DNA of 16,454 nt from Cerioporus squamosus (taxonomy: Eukaryota > Basidiomycota > Agaricomycetes > Polyporales > Polyporaceae), in assembly GCA_022592435.1 (NCBI GenBank), contig JABYQS010000637.1, positions 1-16,454 of the forward strand, in the 5' to 3' direction. Shown piece after piece: positions 1-9,836 of the stretch (position 1 is the first letter of the stretch; each line of letters starts with the position of its first letter). Below the pieces are notes generated by a model. The model saw only the letters and a list, made by a program, of their open reading frames with translations. It was not told the DNA's origin and searched no databases. A program made the translations under genes and the position numbers.

Positions 1-613
1 TTGATGGACACCGAGAAGCCCCTCATCAATACAGGAGTGATCGCAACACACCAGCACAATTTTCTGCGCTTTGGGCTATCCGGGAGGGGCTGACGGAGGC
101 GGTATCGAAGGAGGGCAAAGCTTACAAATACGACATCTCTGTCCCGCTGAACAAGTTCCAAGAAGTTGTCGACAAGACCCGGGAACACCTGCGTTCGAAA
201 GACCTATTGCACGAGAACGCGGTGAAATACGTGGTTGGATATGGCCACGTCGGGGACGGTGAGTTGCGTCCAGCAAGTTGTATGGGGTACTCATGAGAGT
301 TGTTCCAGGCAATCTCCATCTGAACGTTGTCGCGGCGGCATACACGCCTGAGATCGAGGCTGCTCTGGAACCGTTCGTCTACGAGTTAGTCGGTCAGTAA
401 TCGAGTTTCCATCCAAGTACCTGTACGCTGGCTGGTGCTAACTCCTCTGCAGCATCATACAAGGGCTCAATATCTGCGGAGCACGGGATCGGTGTGATGA
501 AGACGCATGCGCTGCAGTATTCCAAGAACCCGACCAGCATCGAATGGATGAAGAGGATCAAGGCGCTCTTTGACCCGAACGGTATCATGAACCCTGGCAA
601 GGTGCTGCCATGA
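1..613 (+). CDS. D2HGDH: D-2-hydroxyglutarate / D-lactate dehydrogenase, FAD-linked, C-terminal part
   Basis: This is the 3' part of an FAD-dependent 2-hydroxyacid dehydrogenase (human D2HGDH, yeast Dld2/Dld3 group), which oxidises D-2-hydroxyglutarate or D-lactate to the 2-oxoacid, usually in mitochondria. The gene is open to the left. Exons are 1-258, 309-392 and 453-613, with introns 259-308 and 393-452; the second has a GCTAAC branch point at 437-442. The last 167 residues carry the family landmarks: LWAIREGLTEA, then YKYDISVP, then the metal-binding GYGHVGDGNLHLN, which is split by the first intron, then SAEHGIG with the catalytic-type His, and a terminal DPNGIMNPGKVLP before TGA. Near base 45 the reading must shift by one base to join GVIA to NTPAQFSALW. 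The family is clear. The exact substrate (2-hydroxyglutarate or lactate) is inferred from a closer resemblance to D2HGDH at the C-terminus. Confidence 0.9.
43..47 (+). other. Apparent one-base loss in the D2HGDH exon (A run)
   Basis: Upstream codons run in the frame of position 1 (…TGVIA, last codon GCA at 43-45). Downstream codons run in the frame of position 45 (AAC ACA CCA…, NTPAQFSALW). The two frames share the A at 45, as if GCAAAC had become GCAAC. With one A added, the window's three exons total 504 nt (168 codons) and end at the stop. An intron ending at AG 33-34 would also open the second frame, but it would lose the family-like TGVIA segment. Confidence 0.65.
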
Positions 614-1007
614 CACCTCATCTCGTACTTGTATCCTCTTCAGCCTATCACCCCAGCGCATGTATCCCTAATCTATCACACATTGGTTCGACTTGAAGGG
701 ATCTACACGATGACTCCGGGTGTTCGAGCCATGTGTTGATTGTGCGTCCGTTCGTTCCGAAGCATTCATCGACCATGCTGGTCGAAGAGTTCTCGAACTA
801 AGCCATACAATATGCTTCGGGGGGTCATGTCACGGTCAAGACGGAAAGCAACTTGAAGCTCGTTCTTCGCCGGCGGGCGCTACTGCTGGGGCGTCTCTGG
901 GGTTCAAAACCCTAACCCCGACGTTACATAAACCAAACTCTAACCCTTGCACAAGGTTACCTTCCTCCGCCCGTCGACAACCCTCCGACTCTCTACCCAC
1001 CAGCACC
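614..1007 (+). promoter_or_regulatory. Intergenic region: D2HGDH 3' end and RAP1 promoter
   Basis: This 394 bp gap lies between the D2HGDH stop and the RAP1 start codon. No credible coding reading is visible in it. It should hold the D2HGDH 3' untranslated region and the RAP1 promoter and leader. The last 100 bp contain CCCTAA-type motifs (entered separately) and then a C/T-rich stretch up to the ATG, typical of basidiomycete core promoters. No convincing TATA box is seen. Confidence 0.6.
907..947 (+). promoter_or_regulatory. Telomere-repeat-like boxes upstream of RAP1
   Basis: AAACCCTAA lies at 907-915 and is followed by CCCC. CTAACCCT lies at 940-947. Both contain the C-strand of the TTAGGG telomeric repeat that is usual in basidiomycetes. 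They sit about 60-100 bp before the start codon of the telomere-protein gene. Binding by the encoded protein, or by another telomere-repeat factor such as a Tbf1/TRF-like protein, is an inference. Confidence 0.5.
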
Positions 1008-2918
1008 ATGGTATCCATTCTCCAGCTACAGTGCGAGTGATGACCGGGCTGACGAGGCCAACCTGTTCAGCCTATCTTCCAAGATGCTCATGGGATGGCG
1101 ATCAAGTTCTTCATCCAGAGGATATCCCGCAGGAGATCCAGGCGGAGGTTTGCGAAACCATCGCGGTACGTATCCTCGTTGCTCAATTCTGCGTCCTGCG
1201 TCTGTGTCCGGATGGTCATGGCTGACGTCGCGTTGCGTTTGACATGCAGGCGCTAGGGGGGCGCGTTGAGCCGAAGGTCCCGCGCGCGGTTTCGTGCTTG
1301 TGCAGCCTGGCACGACAGAGGAGGAGCGGCTGCGGTTATGCTGGTCGACCCCAGAACGTCCGGAGAGGTACTTCGTGCCGTACACCTACGTCGATGCGTG
1401 CAAGGTATCTGGGATGCTCCTCAAGCAGATATTCATCCACGAAGGAAAGCCCATTCGGATGCATATCGACTCCAGCATTGCGAATGTGAACGTCCGGGCT
1501 GCTCTTGCTACGCGCATCATGGTGAGTGTCTATCCGTCCTCCCGTTCGGTTAGGGTGCGTTGGTTGGGTGCTGCGGTAGGGCGAGGGGTGGTCGCGAGGG
1601 TTGTGTGAGGTGGTTTCGAAGGGCGCGTGCTCACCGAGCCATGGCAGCATTCCGGAGGCGATCCTACCGCAAGCGCCCAGTTAGCGCGTGTTATCCTGGC
1701 CGACCCAAACACCGAGATATTCCAGCACCTTGTGAAGACATACCAAGGCGAGCCGGACAAATACGTCGAATCGTACTTGTGGGTGAAGAAGTGTATCGAG
1801 AAGGGTCAGGTTATCTACACGCCTGTGGTGTACAAGAACCCCGGAGGCCGCCGGCCCGGAGAAGAGTAGGTTCATGCCCGTCCGAGCCTGTTTGATGAGT
1901 GCTCACAAGAAGACAGACGTACACAGTTCACCGAACAGGATGAGGAGCATTTGTGTAACTGGATTGCCGCGAAGATTCCTTACAAAGAGACCGGCGGCAG
2001 AACTGGGAATCGGTTATATCAACAGCTTTGCGAGATGGTGAGTTTGTTCATGCGAAGGTTGTTAGCAGTAGCTAAGCTGGAATATGGACCAGGCGCATGA
2101 TCCAGAATATGTTTGGGTGACTCGTCATACCTGGCAGTCGTGGCGTGAACGCTACAAGAAGAACGCGACGCGCCTGGACGCGAAGATCGCTCAGATAGTC
2201 GACCAGAAGAAGCCCGCACATGGCGAGAAAGGACAGTACGGATATGTGCGCAAGCCTGAAGAGAAGCCGAAGCGGGTTCGGAAGAAGAGGAGCTCTATGA
2301 ACGGCGACTCTGAATCGCCCATAGCTGGTCCGTCCACTGCGCACTCCATGGACACGTACTCTGTCCCAATGCCGGTGCCTCTGCCTACCCTCACTGGGGT
2401 CATGGGTCCGATGCCTGGACCAAACGACACGTTCAGCCCCGTCGTATACTCGACACCGCCCCCTGTCTTCCAGCATATGTCGATGCCAGCACCAGTGACG
2501 GGGCAAATGGACGCTGCGACGGCACGACAACATGCACGTGAGGAGGAAATGGAGGACGACGAGGAGTGGCAGATCCGCGAAGGAAATGCACCGGCCCCGG
2601 CTTGGGCAAAGCGGAAGGCAGACGAAGAAGAGGGGCCAAACAAAAGGGCTCGGACAAGGTATGTCTCTCAACGGCAGGCACGGACATCGCTACTGACACG
2701 GAGGAAACAGTCCGCCAGAGCCGATCGCACCGCCATTGCATCCCATCGACCAAGCAGTACACGACATCGCTAAGGAGTTCCGCTTTACTGTGGATGAGGT
2801 GCAGGAGTACTACGACAAGTGTGGAGACCCAGAACGCACGAAGAACAGGTTCAAGAAGATGCGCGATGTACTGAATGCACTGCCAGACGATGACCAACAG
2901 TTACAGCCGAGTGCATGA
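1008..2918 (+). CDS. RAP1: RAP1-like telomere-binding protein (BRCT, Myb)
   Basis: Homolog of Rap1, a shelterin-type protein of telomeric chromatin. Exons: 1008-1010, 1071-1165, 1250-1521, 1648-1865, 1917-2037, 2093-2658, 2711-2918. With two one-base corrections (near 1118 and 1288) these total exactly 495 codons (494 residues). Residues about 2-100 form a BRCT module, with FQDAHGMAIKFFIQ at its start and YFVPYTYVDACKVSG at its end. Residues about 130-190 look like a second BRCT remnant (YVESYLWVKKCIEKG). The Rap1-type Myb domain (about 198-262) starts FTEQDEEHLCNWIAAK and ends HTWQSWRERYKKN. Then follow a basic KPKRVRKK segment, a Pro/Met/Ser-rich linker, an acidic stretch and a helical C-terminal module (HPIDQAVHDIAKEF… to RFKKMRDVLNAL). 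The family is clear. The 3-nt first exon is tentative: the ATG at 1008 otherwise meets an in-frame TGA at 1038, and the 1011-1070 intron has a CTGAC branch point. Confidence 0.85.
1116..1123 (+). other. Apparent one-base loss in the RAP1 BRCT exon (first)
   Basis: The reading IKFFIQ ends with CAG at 1116-1118. The next family-like reading, EDIPQEIQAEVCETIA, starts with GAG at 1118-1120. The two codons share one G, as if CAGGAG had become CAGAG. No GT-AG pair here gives an intron that joins the two readings. Confidence 0.7.
1283..1293 (+). other. Apparent one-base loss in the RAP1 BRCT exon (second)
   Basis: GGRVEPKVPRA ends at GCG 1286-1288. The continuation GFVLVQPGTTEEERLR begins at GGT 1288-1290. 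The codons overlap by one G, as if GCGGGT had become GCGGT inside a very GC-rich tract. Left uncorrected, the first frame gives VSCLCSL and the BRCT fold is lost. Confidence 0.7.
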
Positions 2919-3029
2919 CATGTATGCTGTGATGTGCAGTTCACTCCTTGTTGTAAATTATCCTGTAAGACCCGCATGATTCAAGCCCCTGTACTCTGTC
3001 GCAAAGAGGTCAGTCGGATGGCTGTATGG
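2919..3029. other. Short convergent intergenic region (RAP1 / CDK11)
   Basis: Only 111 bp separate the two stop codons of the tail-to-tail RAP1 and CDK11 genes, so both 3' untranslated regions and polyadenylation signals must fit or overlap here. The segment is more AT-rich than its flanks (for example TTGTAAATTATCCTGTAA near 2950). No exact AATAAA is present. Confidence 0.5.
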
Positions 3030-4520
3030 TTAGTCAAATTCCGTGAGGAGCTTGTAGTCGGCAGCCCTGACGGGAGCTGATGGACTGTCTGGTTTCCTTC
3101 GCCTAGTTGCTGGTAAGCAAGAGTTCCGCCTTATATGCAGATGCACGTACTTCTCGCCCGCAGCCGCAGAGGGGAACGAGCCGAAAAGGTCTGGATGTTT
3201 TGGTAGAGGTGACTCGCTGCATAGATGTCAGCTTGACCTGCTCGGCCACAGAAGGTGGAGTGACGAACCTGAAGTACGGATGCTTGAGTGCCTCTTCTGC
3301 CGTGATCCGTCTGTCCGGGTCGTAGGCAAGCAGGCGAGAAAGGAGGTCCAGTCCCGCAGCCGTGATGTAAGGGAACTTCTGTCGCAGCTGTGTCGGATGA
3401 GGTGCAGGGAGCGTGATGGTCTTCGCCAAGGGCAAGGAGTTGTAGTCGGGCCACGTCTCCCTAGTGGGAGGCCCGAGCAGCTTGAAGATCATGGAGATCA
3501 TCTCTATCTCGCCTTTAGCTTGGAAGAGCGGCTCGTTCAACAGCAACTCGGCGAAGATGCATCCAACCGACCACATGTCGACTGCCGTGGAGTATGTCGT
3601 TGCGCCCAGGAGGATCTCCGGGGCACTGCACACGAGACGAGACAGATTGAAAGTGTGGACGTCGCGACATACCGACAACACTGTACATACCGGTACCATA
3701 GAGTGACAACCAGCTGGGTGAGTCCACCGACGCCCACAGGATCTCCATACCGCCGAGCAAGGCCGAAGTCTGCTACTTTGATGGTTCCACGGTTGTTCAT
3801 CAACAGGTTACTTGTCTTGAGGTCGCGGTGGAGGATCCAGCGTTCGTGGCAGTATGCCACGGCGGACAAGAGTTGCAGCATCAGCGTCTTCACCTCTGAT
3901 TGCAGAAACGGCGATGGCATGATGCTGAGCAAGTTCTTGAGATCATGTTCGATGAAATCCATGACGATAAAGACCCTGAACACAATTCAGATACTGCTAG
4001 TGCACAAGATATTTGTTGGAACATACTGAGTCAAGGTGTCACCGACGACCACTTCCCGTATGCCCACCACGTTCTCGTGCTTGCAAACCATCAATGCATT
4101 GATCTCCCTCAGTGCTGTTATTGGAAAACCGTGCTTCTCCTCATCCAGCTTCAACTTCTTGAGCGCGACGATGTCGCCCGTCTCCTTGTCTCGCGCCCGA
4201 AATACCACCCCGTACGATCCCTCCTCGATCGAGTTCAACCGCTCGTAGCAGTAGACAGAGCGAGACGGTAGCAAAGGAGGATGGGCAGTCCTAGGCGGTA
4301 CAAACAAACTATGCTGTGGCCGCGCACGGCTCGACGCATCCTGAGGGGGCACGGTGGGCGTTGCTGAACGTTCCGGTGTGTGAGTGTTCATAGCTGCTGG
4401 GGGTTTGGGCTTCGTCCGTCGTTTCTGCACAGGCTTCTCGACCGGGGAAGCGTTGTCCTCTTCGTCATCCCATCGAGACCGTTTGCGTGAAGGCGTGGAA
4501 GGGCCAGCGACATCGGCCAT
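3030..4520 (-). CDS. CDK11: CDK11 (PITSLRE-type) cyclin-dependent kinase
   Basis: Ser/Thr kinase of the CDK11 group, which pairs with L-type cyclins and acts in transcription and pre-mRNA splicing in the nucleus. Exons on the minus strand: 4520-4027, 3975-3691, 3625-3269, 3216-3151, 3102-3030; introns of 51, 65, 52 and 48 nt. The total is 1275 nt, 424 residues. Residues 1-85 are a basic, Ser/Pro-rich tail ([18 protein letters not shown]-like). The kinase domain shows a Gly loop EEGSYG (99-104), Lys 121, the C-helix PITALRE (133-139), [10 protein letters not shown] (214-223), DFG (234-236), a T-loop [16 protein letters not shown] and [11 protein letters not shown]. The tail reads [20 protein letters not shown] and ends [11 protein letters not shown]. 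The start is the first ATG of the frame; upstream codons are open but contain no ATG. Reading through the last two introns would give a false C-terminus ending at 3103. Confidence 0.93.
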
Positions 4521-4694
4521 ATCGAGGACAATAGCAGAAAGCACGGAGAGGGCGAGAAAGACAAGAGCGAGAGACAGCGGGGCAAGCGCGCGTCGCGCGA
4601 GGAGAGACAAAAAGTCGCGCGCGCGTATGACGCGTGATCGGTGCAGCTCTTGTTCAAGTCCTTCTACCTTCCGCCACCATCCTTCACGACATTC
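4521..4694. promoter_or_regulatory. Divergent CDK11 / NUP155 promoter
   Basis: The 174 bp between the two start codons must serve both head-to-head genes. It is rich in CGCG steps (GCGCGCGTCGCGCG near 4586-4599, GTCGCGCGCGCG near 4614-4625) and contains ACGCGT at 4630-4635, the core of the MluI cell-cycle box bound by MBF in yeasts. An out-of-frame ATG at 4627 opens a reading frame that overlaps the nucleoporin start and runs to 4833; it matters only if transcription starts upstream of it. Confidence 0.55.
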
Positions 4695-7600
4695 ATGTCC
4701 ATGGCTTTCCGCTCGAGCATTGCCGCACAGCAGAACTTTGCGTCGACATCTACGTCGGGCCCGCTCATTGCGTCTGTCAATGGCGGCAAGCTCAGGCAGG
4801 CGCAGGCCGCGTCGAAGCCCGCACCGGTCCTAGACCTCCCGGCTCTGCAGGCAGCAAGCCGTGTGCTCCAGGAGCAGCTCGTAAAGGATTCTCAGATAAT
4901 ACCGGACCTTGGTGACATGATTTGTGAGTGTCCTTTTGGTTGGACGCGTCCTAGGCCACTCACTGGGTCTACACGAAGCCGGAATGCCTTCGTCCGCGTC
5001 GTACACGGTGTTCCCGGACGACTATCGTGCCCCGTTCCAGAAGAGAAGGCATATTGGGATACCGGAGAGCCTTTGGCAGTACTACACCTGTGAGTAGCAC
5101 CACCGGAGCAAAATGACACGCATTCACCGTATGTTTGTGTCGGTCCTAGCCACCAACCTGGCCACGCACATGGGACTTTTGCCCGAAATTGAACGCGTCT
5201 GGATCGCTATCGACCACAACCTCTTTCTGTGGGACTACGTAGACGGGTGAGTCTTAGGAGATAGGATGCTTTTCGCGCCGTCTACTTATCGAGTATATCC
5301 AACCAGACAAGAGCTGAGCTCCTTCGTCGACCAGCCGGACGTTATCACCTATGTTGCGTTGGTGAAGCCCAAGCCTGGAGTCTTCATTGACGAGATCACC
5401 TCTCTTCTGGTGATATGCACACCCGTCACGGTTCTCCTGCTTGGTGTTTCGACACATCCGGTCCCTGGGCCGAACAACCAGACTCGCACGGATATCAAGC
5501 TATACGCAACGGACATGTCCATCGCTTGCGACGTCGAAATGTCTGCTGTGATAGGTACTCCCGAGGGCCGCATTTTCATGTGCGGCACACAGGACGGGAA
5601 CCTATACGAGCTACACTATCAGGAGAAGGAGGGATGGTTCGGCAAGAGGGTGCAGCTCATCAATCATTCAGTTGGCGGTATGCAGAGCCTCCTTCCCCGT
5701 CTTGGCACGTCCAGTTCAGAAGGTCCGTATGTCGTTAACCTTCACGTCGCGCCGTGATGAACCCATCACGTCCCACAGACAGGATTATTACGCTGGTTGC
5801 GGACCCTGCGAGAAACTGCTTCTACTCCCTCACGGCTAACAACACAATATCGATATGGCGGACCAACGGAGACAAGCACGTTCAACATCTCCAAACGATT
5901 TCCAACCTGTACAAGGCTGCCCAGGACAAAGTCCCAGGATCTCCCGCTCTCACACCACAAAACTTCACGATTATCGCTCTTCACGTCGTCCACCCAAGTG
6001 AAAGCCGTGTCGGTGTCCAGCTCGTTGCCGTGACTGCTAACGGCGTCCGCCTGTACTTCTCGCCGTCTTCTTACGGTGCGGGCTACGGTTGGAGTTCTAC
6101 ACCTGCGTCCGGCTTCCGCCCACTATCTCTTGCACACGTGCGTTTACCGCCGCCTAACCTGATCCATCCTGACGAGCAGGGGCGGTCATTCCGTGAGGCT
6201 GCAGTGGGCTACGGAATGGGTCAGGCGCAGCAGGCCCCTCCCCGCCCATACATCCTGGCTAACCTCCAGCATTCCTGTTATGATCTCGGTATCACTGTGG
6301 CTTCACAAGGTGCCGATGTCGCTGACACAGATTACATCTTGTGTATGGCACCCGACCTCACTCAGATCGGGTCTTTTGGCCAACTGCATGCGTCTCAAGT
6401 TCAGCAGCCATCGCAGTACACGAACCCCACGTACGGCACAGCCACGGGACCTACTCGACCGCCGTTGACAGAGCGTGCAACTCTCGTATCGATTCCTGGC
6501 CTCACTTGGGGAATTGCTCCTGTTCCCCGGTCGAAGTATTCCTCGACAACCTCGGCACCTGCCAACACGCCTACTCCTCTCATCACCAACGAGCTCGCTA
6601 CCCAGCTGACGGAGCCGGCGAGACAGTACATCATCTTGAACAACGGCGGTCTGCATTGGATCGTGAAGCGACGTGCCATCGACGCCCTGAAGGACGTTAT
6701 TGAGGAGTTCCAGGTCGAAGGCAACGCTCAGCCGCTGATCGAGTTCCGCGATAGGTATGCAATTTTCTCTTCATACATATCGCTCACTGAATTGTCGGCA
6801 CCAGTTATGGCCGTGACCAGACCTGCGCCATGCTCCTGGCCATTGCGAGTGGTAACACCTTCCTGGACCCGATGGAGCAGTCGCCAGTGGGCTCCATGAA
6901 TCATGTCAGCGCAGATCTCGCTGCTGTTGCTAGGCAAGCGTTCTACGACTTTGGCGAGCGGCCGACTTGGGCGGAGCGTGTTACATATGGGACAAGTCAG
7001 TCGTTGTGCGTTCACGAGATAGCTTTAACACTTATCATCTTATAGGCGAGGGATCCGGCACCGCGACGTTCAGTGGTAGACGTGAAGGTCTGGCGTTGTA
7101 CTTCGCCCGACTGGTCCGACCGTTCTGGAAGGTATCGATCACAAAAGCAAGGTACATACGTACGCCGGCATCGCTTGGTCAGGTCTCATGTTGTCCCACA
7201 GTGCCAGCGGTCTGCAAGACCTCAACCTCCCGGATGATGTCTTGGTCACAGCGCAGAAGAATTTGTTTGCGCTCAAGGAGTTACTCGACACCAATCCCTA
7301 CCTCTTCCACTCTGCACCTGGGGATCATACAGGAGCGCGGTCTGCCGCTGCAAACGAGCAAGAGGCGTGGAAGGCAAGTCTTCTAGTCATTTCGCCGACA
7401 TTATCATGGGCACTGACCGCGCGCGGTAGGCGGAGCAAAGCTCCGTGTCTCAGCTGCTGAGCCTCCTTGAACGGACCATCGAGGCCATCTCGTTCATCCT
7501 GCTCCTCAGCGACCATCACCTCGGCGAGCTGATCTCTCAGTGAGTGCGCTTGATCTGTATATGATATGTATGTTGACACTTCCTAGCTGCGAACCCGACA

Positions 7601-9836
7601 TCCAGAAGCTTGTCAGCTCTCTGACGTTCGAGGACCTCATCACCGCCGACAAGGGCGTCACTGCTTCACGTTCACTTGTCAACGTCATCATCAACCAGCA
7701 GATTGGCCAGCAGATCAGTGTATGTATGCATATGCAGCGTGAGGATAACAGGCTAATCAGCTCGTAGGTCGATACCATCAGTGAAGTACTTCAGCAACGG
7801 TGCGGCTCCTTCTGCAGTACGGACGATGTTATGCTCTACAAGGTACGCTATAGTGCCTTTTTGCATCGCCGCCATCGCGGCCAGCAGCCTGACCGGCATG
7901 GTGTCGCAGGCTCGAGAAAACGTACGGAAGGCCGTGGAGACTCGCAACCCCATCGAGCGCCAGACATGGCTTGGGGAGTCACTCAGGTGCGTGCTCCGGC
8001 ATGTACTGGGTTGTGGCCGAGAGTTAATCTGCCATTCAGGCTGTTTATGAAGGGAGCTCGCAATCTCGAGTTCGACAAGCTACGGGAGATCTGCGGGGAT
8101 TACCAGCAGCTCAGCTACGCCAAAGGTACCCGCGTGCAGACCCTCTACGATCAGCACTGCTGACCCTTCATGGCATTGTTCTAGGCGCTGTCGAATTGCC
8201 TCTGTATTGTGCGCAAGTCTTCGATACTGATCTACAGGGGCAAGAGTACTGGGTCGCAGGCAGTCCTGCCAACGACGCCCGTGCTCAGTTCTGGGAGAGG
8301 CGGAGACAATGCTACGAACTTGTCCTCGACTCCCTCGCCGTGTTCGAGGAGCGATGCGCGACTGCTGGGAAGCAGAGTGCTGCTCAGGTTGATGACCCCG
8401 AGACTGTGCGAGGTCACGCCTACGAGTTGGCATTCGCGAGCGAGGACGAGATGTTCCACTCGACTTTATACGACTGGTTGATCGGTCGGGGCATGGCAGA
8501 TGAGTTACTCGAGGTGAGACTCATGACGAACGCGTACTGCAGATACTAACGTCGCGATTGATGCCAGATGCGTCCGGTGTATCTTGAGGCTCACCTCAGA
8601 CGTGAGCCAGTCACGGTGGAGAAGTTCCAGCTCCTTTGGCAGTTCTATGTCAAGGATGGCCAGCCCCTTCGCGCCGCGGAAGTCTTGGCAGTCATGGCAG
8701 AGTCCACGGAGTAGGTCCCGCGACTCTGTCTGTCTTGCCACACAATTTGACCTGTCTTGTAGGTTCAACTTGACCCTCGATACCCGCCTCGAGTACTTAA
8801 CCCTTGCCGTGGGCAATGCCAAGTCACACCCGGTCTCTGTCGGCGGCAGACACGAGACTGCCATCGCCTTCCTCACCGAACTTGAGGAGAAGTTGGATGT
8901 CGCACAGGTGCAATTGGAGCTGTACAACACGCTCTTGCCCCGTCAACATGATCCAGAAGTTGCGGAACGGTTCAAGGCATTGTCGTATCGCTTGTACAAC
9001 ATTACAGAGGTTCGTCTAGCCTCGTCTGAATGTGCTACGGTAACTTATACACAGCGTGAACGATGCAGTTGTATCAATTATATGCGGATCCCCTCGATCT
9101 GCCACTGATCAAGTTGCTCATATTGCACGTTTCGGATCACCGAGACGAGAGCATCGTTCGCCCCATCTGGAATAGGATATTCGAGGAAGGCAGGTATCCG
9201 TCACTGCTCCCACCAATCGTGATGATTGACTCCCCCTTAACCATAGCTGTGGACGACGTCGACGCGAAGGTAGCCGCGGACCGCATCATTGCAAGGGTCG
9301 TACCCCTTGGCCAACGATTCTATCCCTCGGAGAGCGCGTTCCCACTGCGTGAGTCTCACTACCTTTCCGCATCGATAACTACTCACATTGTTGGATAGAA
9401 CATGTCGCGTCCCTGTTGGTCCGCTTCGCTCTCGCCCACAAGGGCGAGATACCATATGGATGGGCTCCTCGAATCCTCACACAGTGCGGTGTTCCCTATC
9501 CCGAGGTCTGGGACATCTTGCACGAGATGTACGAGTCTCAGGTATGACGTTGTTCCCATGTTTGTCCCTTTCTTCGCTGACCTTCGCTGCTCTCTTTAGG
9601 TTCCGCCCTTCAACGAGCAGGCGAATGTTCAGGCTATTTCCTCCGACATCGCCGTTCTGTTGACCGACTGGGTCGAGGAGGCAAAACGGCCACAATCTGC
9701 AGCGGCCCGTGGCGAATTCCCCGTCTTCCGGATAGACCAGGCCGTGGAGCAGTACCTGGCAGAACTGGAACCCACCCGTACGGAAACAAAAGCAGCATAT
9801 GAGGCTATCAAGCGCCAACTCAGACGCCACTGGTAG
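4695..9836 (+). CDS. NUP170: Nup155/Nup170-family inner-ring nucleoporin
   Basis: Large scaffold nucleoporin of the inner ring of the nuclear pore (human Nup155, yeast Nup157/Nup170). Twenty exons: 4695-4923, 4979-5089, 5150-5246, 5307-5722, 5779-6754, 6805-6995, 7046-7151, 7202-7373, 7430-7539, 7587-7719, 7768-7842, 7910-7986, 8040-8125, 8185-8513, 8568-8710, 8763-9009, 9069-9189, 9247-9348, 9399-9541, 9600-9836. They sum to 4101 nt (1366 residues, close to the 1391 of human Nup155), and every junction keeps phase. Residues about 60-520 form the beta-propeller: [69 protein letters not shown]. The rest is alpha-solenoid ([36 protein letters not shown], ending KRQLRRHW). There are no FG repeats. 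A second ATG at 4701 has a better context (CCATGG). The donor of the fourth intron could be 5727 instead of 5723. Confidence 0.94.
7374..7429 (+). other. GC-AG intron in NUP170
   Basis: The exon ends TGG AAG and the intron opens GCAAGT, an exact match to the consensus for the GC donor class (AG|GCAAGT). A CTGAC branch point precedes the TAG acceptor. Phase is 0, joining EAWK to [10 protein letters not shown]. The nearby GT at 7378 would shift the frame. Confidence 0.8.
9190..9246 (+). other. Second GC-AG intron in NUP170
   Basis: IFEE must join [12 protein letters not shown] in phase 1. The only donor in that phase is GCAGGT at 9190, with acceptor CCATAG ending at 9246. The GT four bases further on (9194) leaves the wrong phase. 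A one-base undercall that creates this picture is possible, since such losses occur elsewhere in the window. Confidence 0.6.

Noticed and set aside
2072..2671. Long minus-strand open frame (199 codons) opposite RAP1 exon 6
   Set aside because: It lies opposite a well-supported Rap1 exon and has a Cys/Arg-rich composition with no domain pattern.
4521..4610. Hydrophobic 30-residue N-terminal extension of CDK11 resembling a signal peptide
   Set aside because: It would start at TTG, not ATG; the first ATG of the frame is at 4520 and begins a basic nuclear-type N-terminus.
4384..4833. Plus-strand Arg/Ser-rich open frame across the divergent promoter
   Set aside because: It overlaps CDK11 exon 1 on the other strand and NUP170 exon 1 in another frame; its composition mirrors the GC-rich promoter.
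4924..4954. 31-nt intron as the first intron of the nucleoporin gene
   Set aside because: It keeps phase but is too short for this genome; the 55-nt choice ending at 4978 has a branch point and gives a better join (DMISGMPSS).
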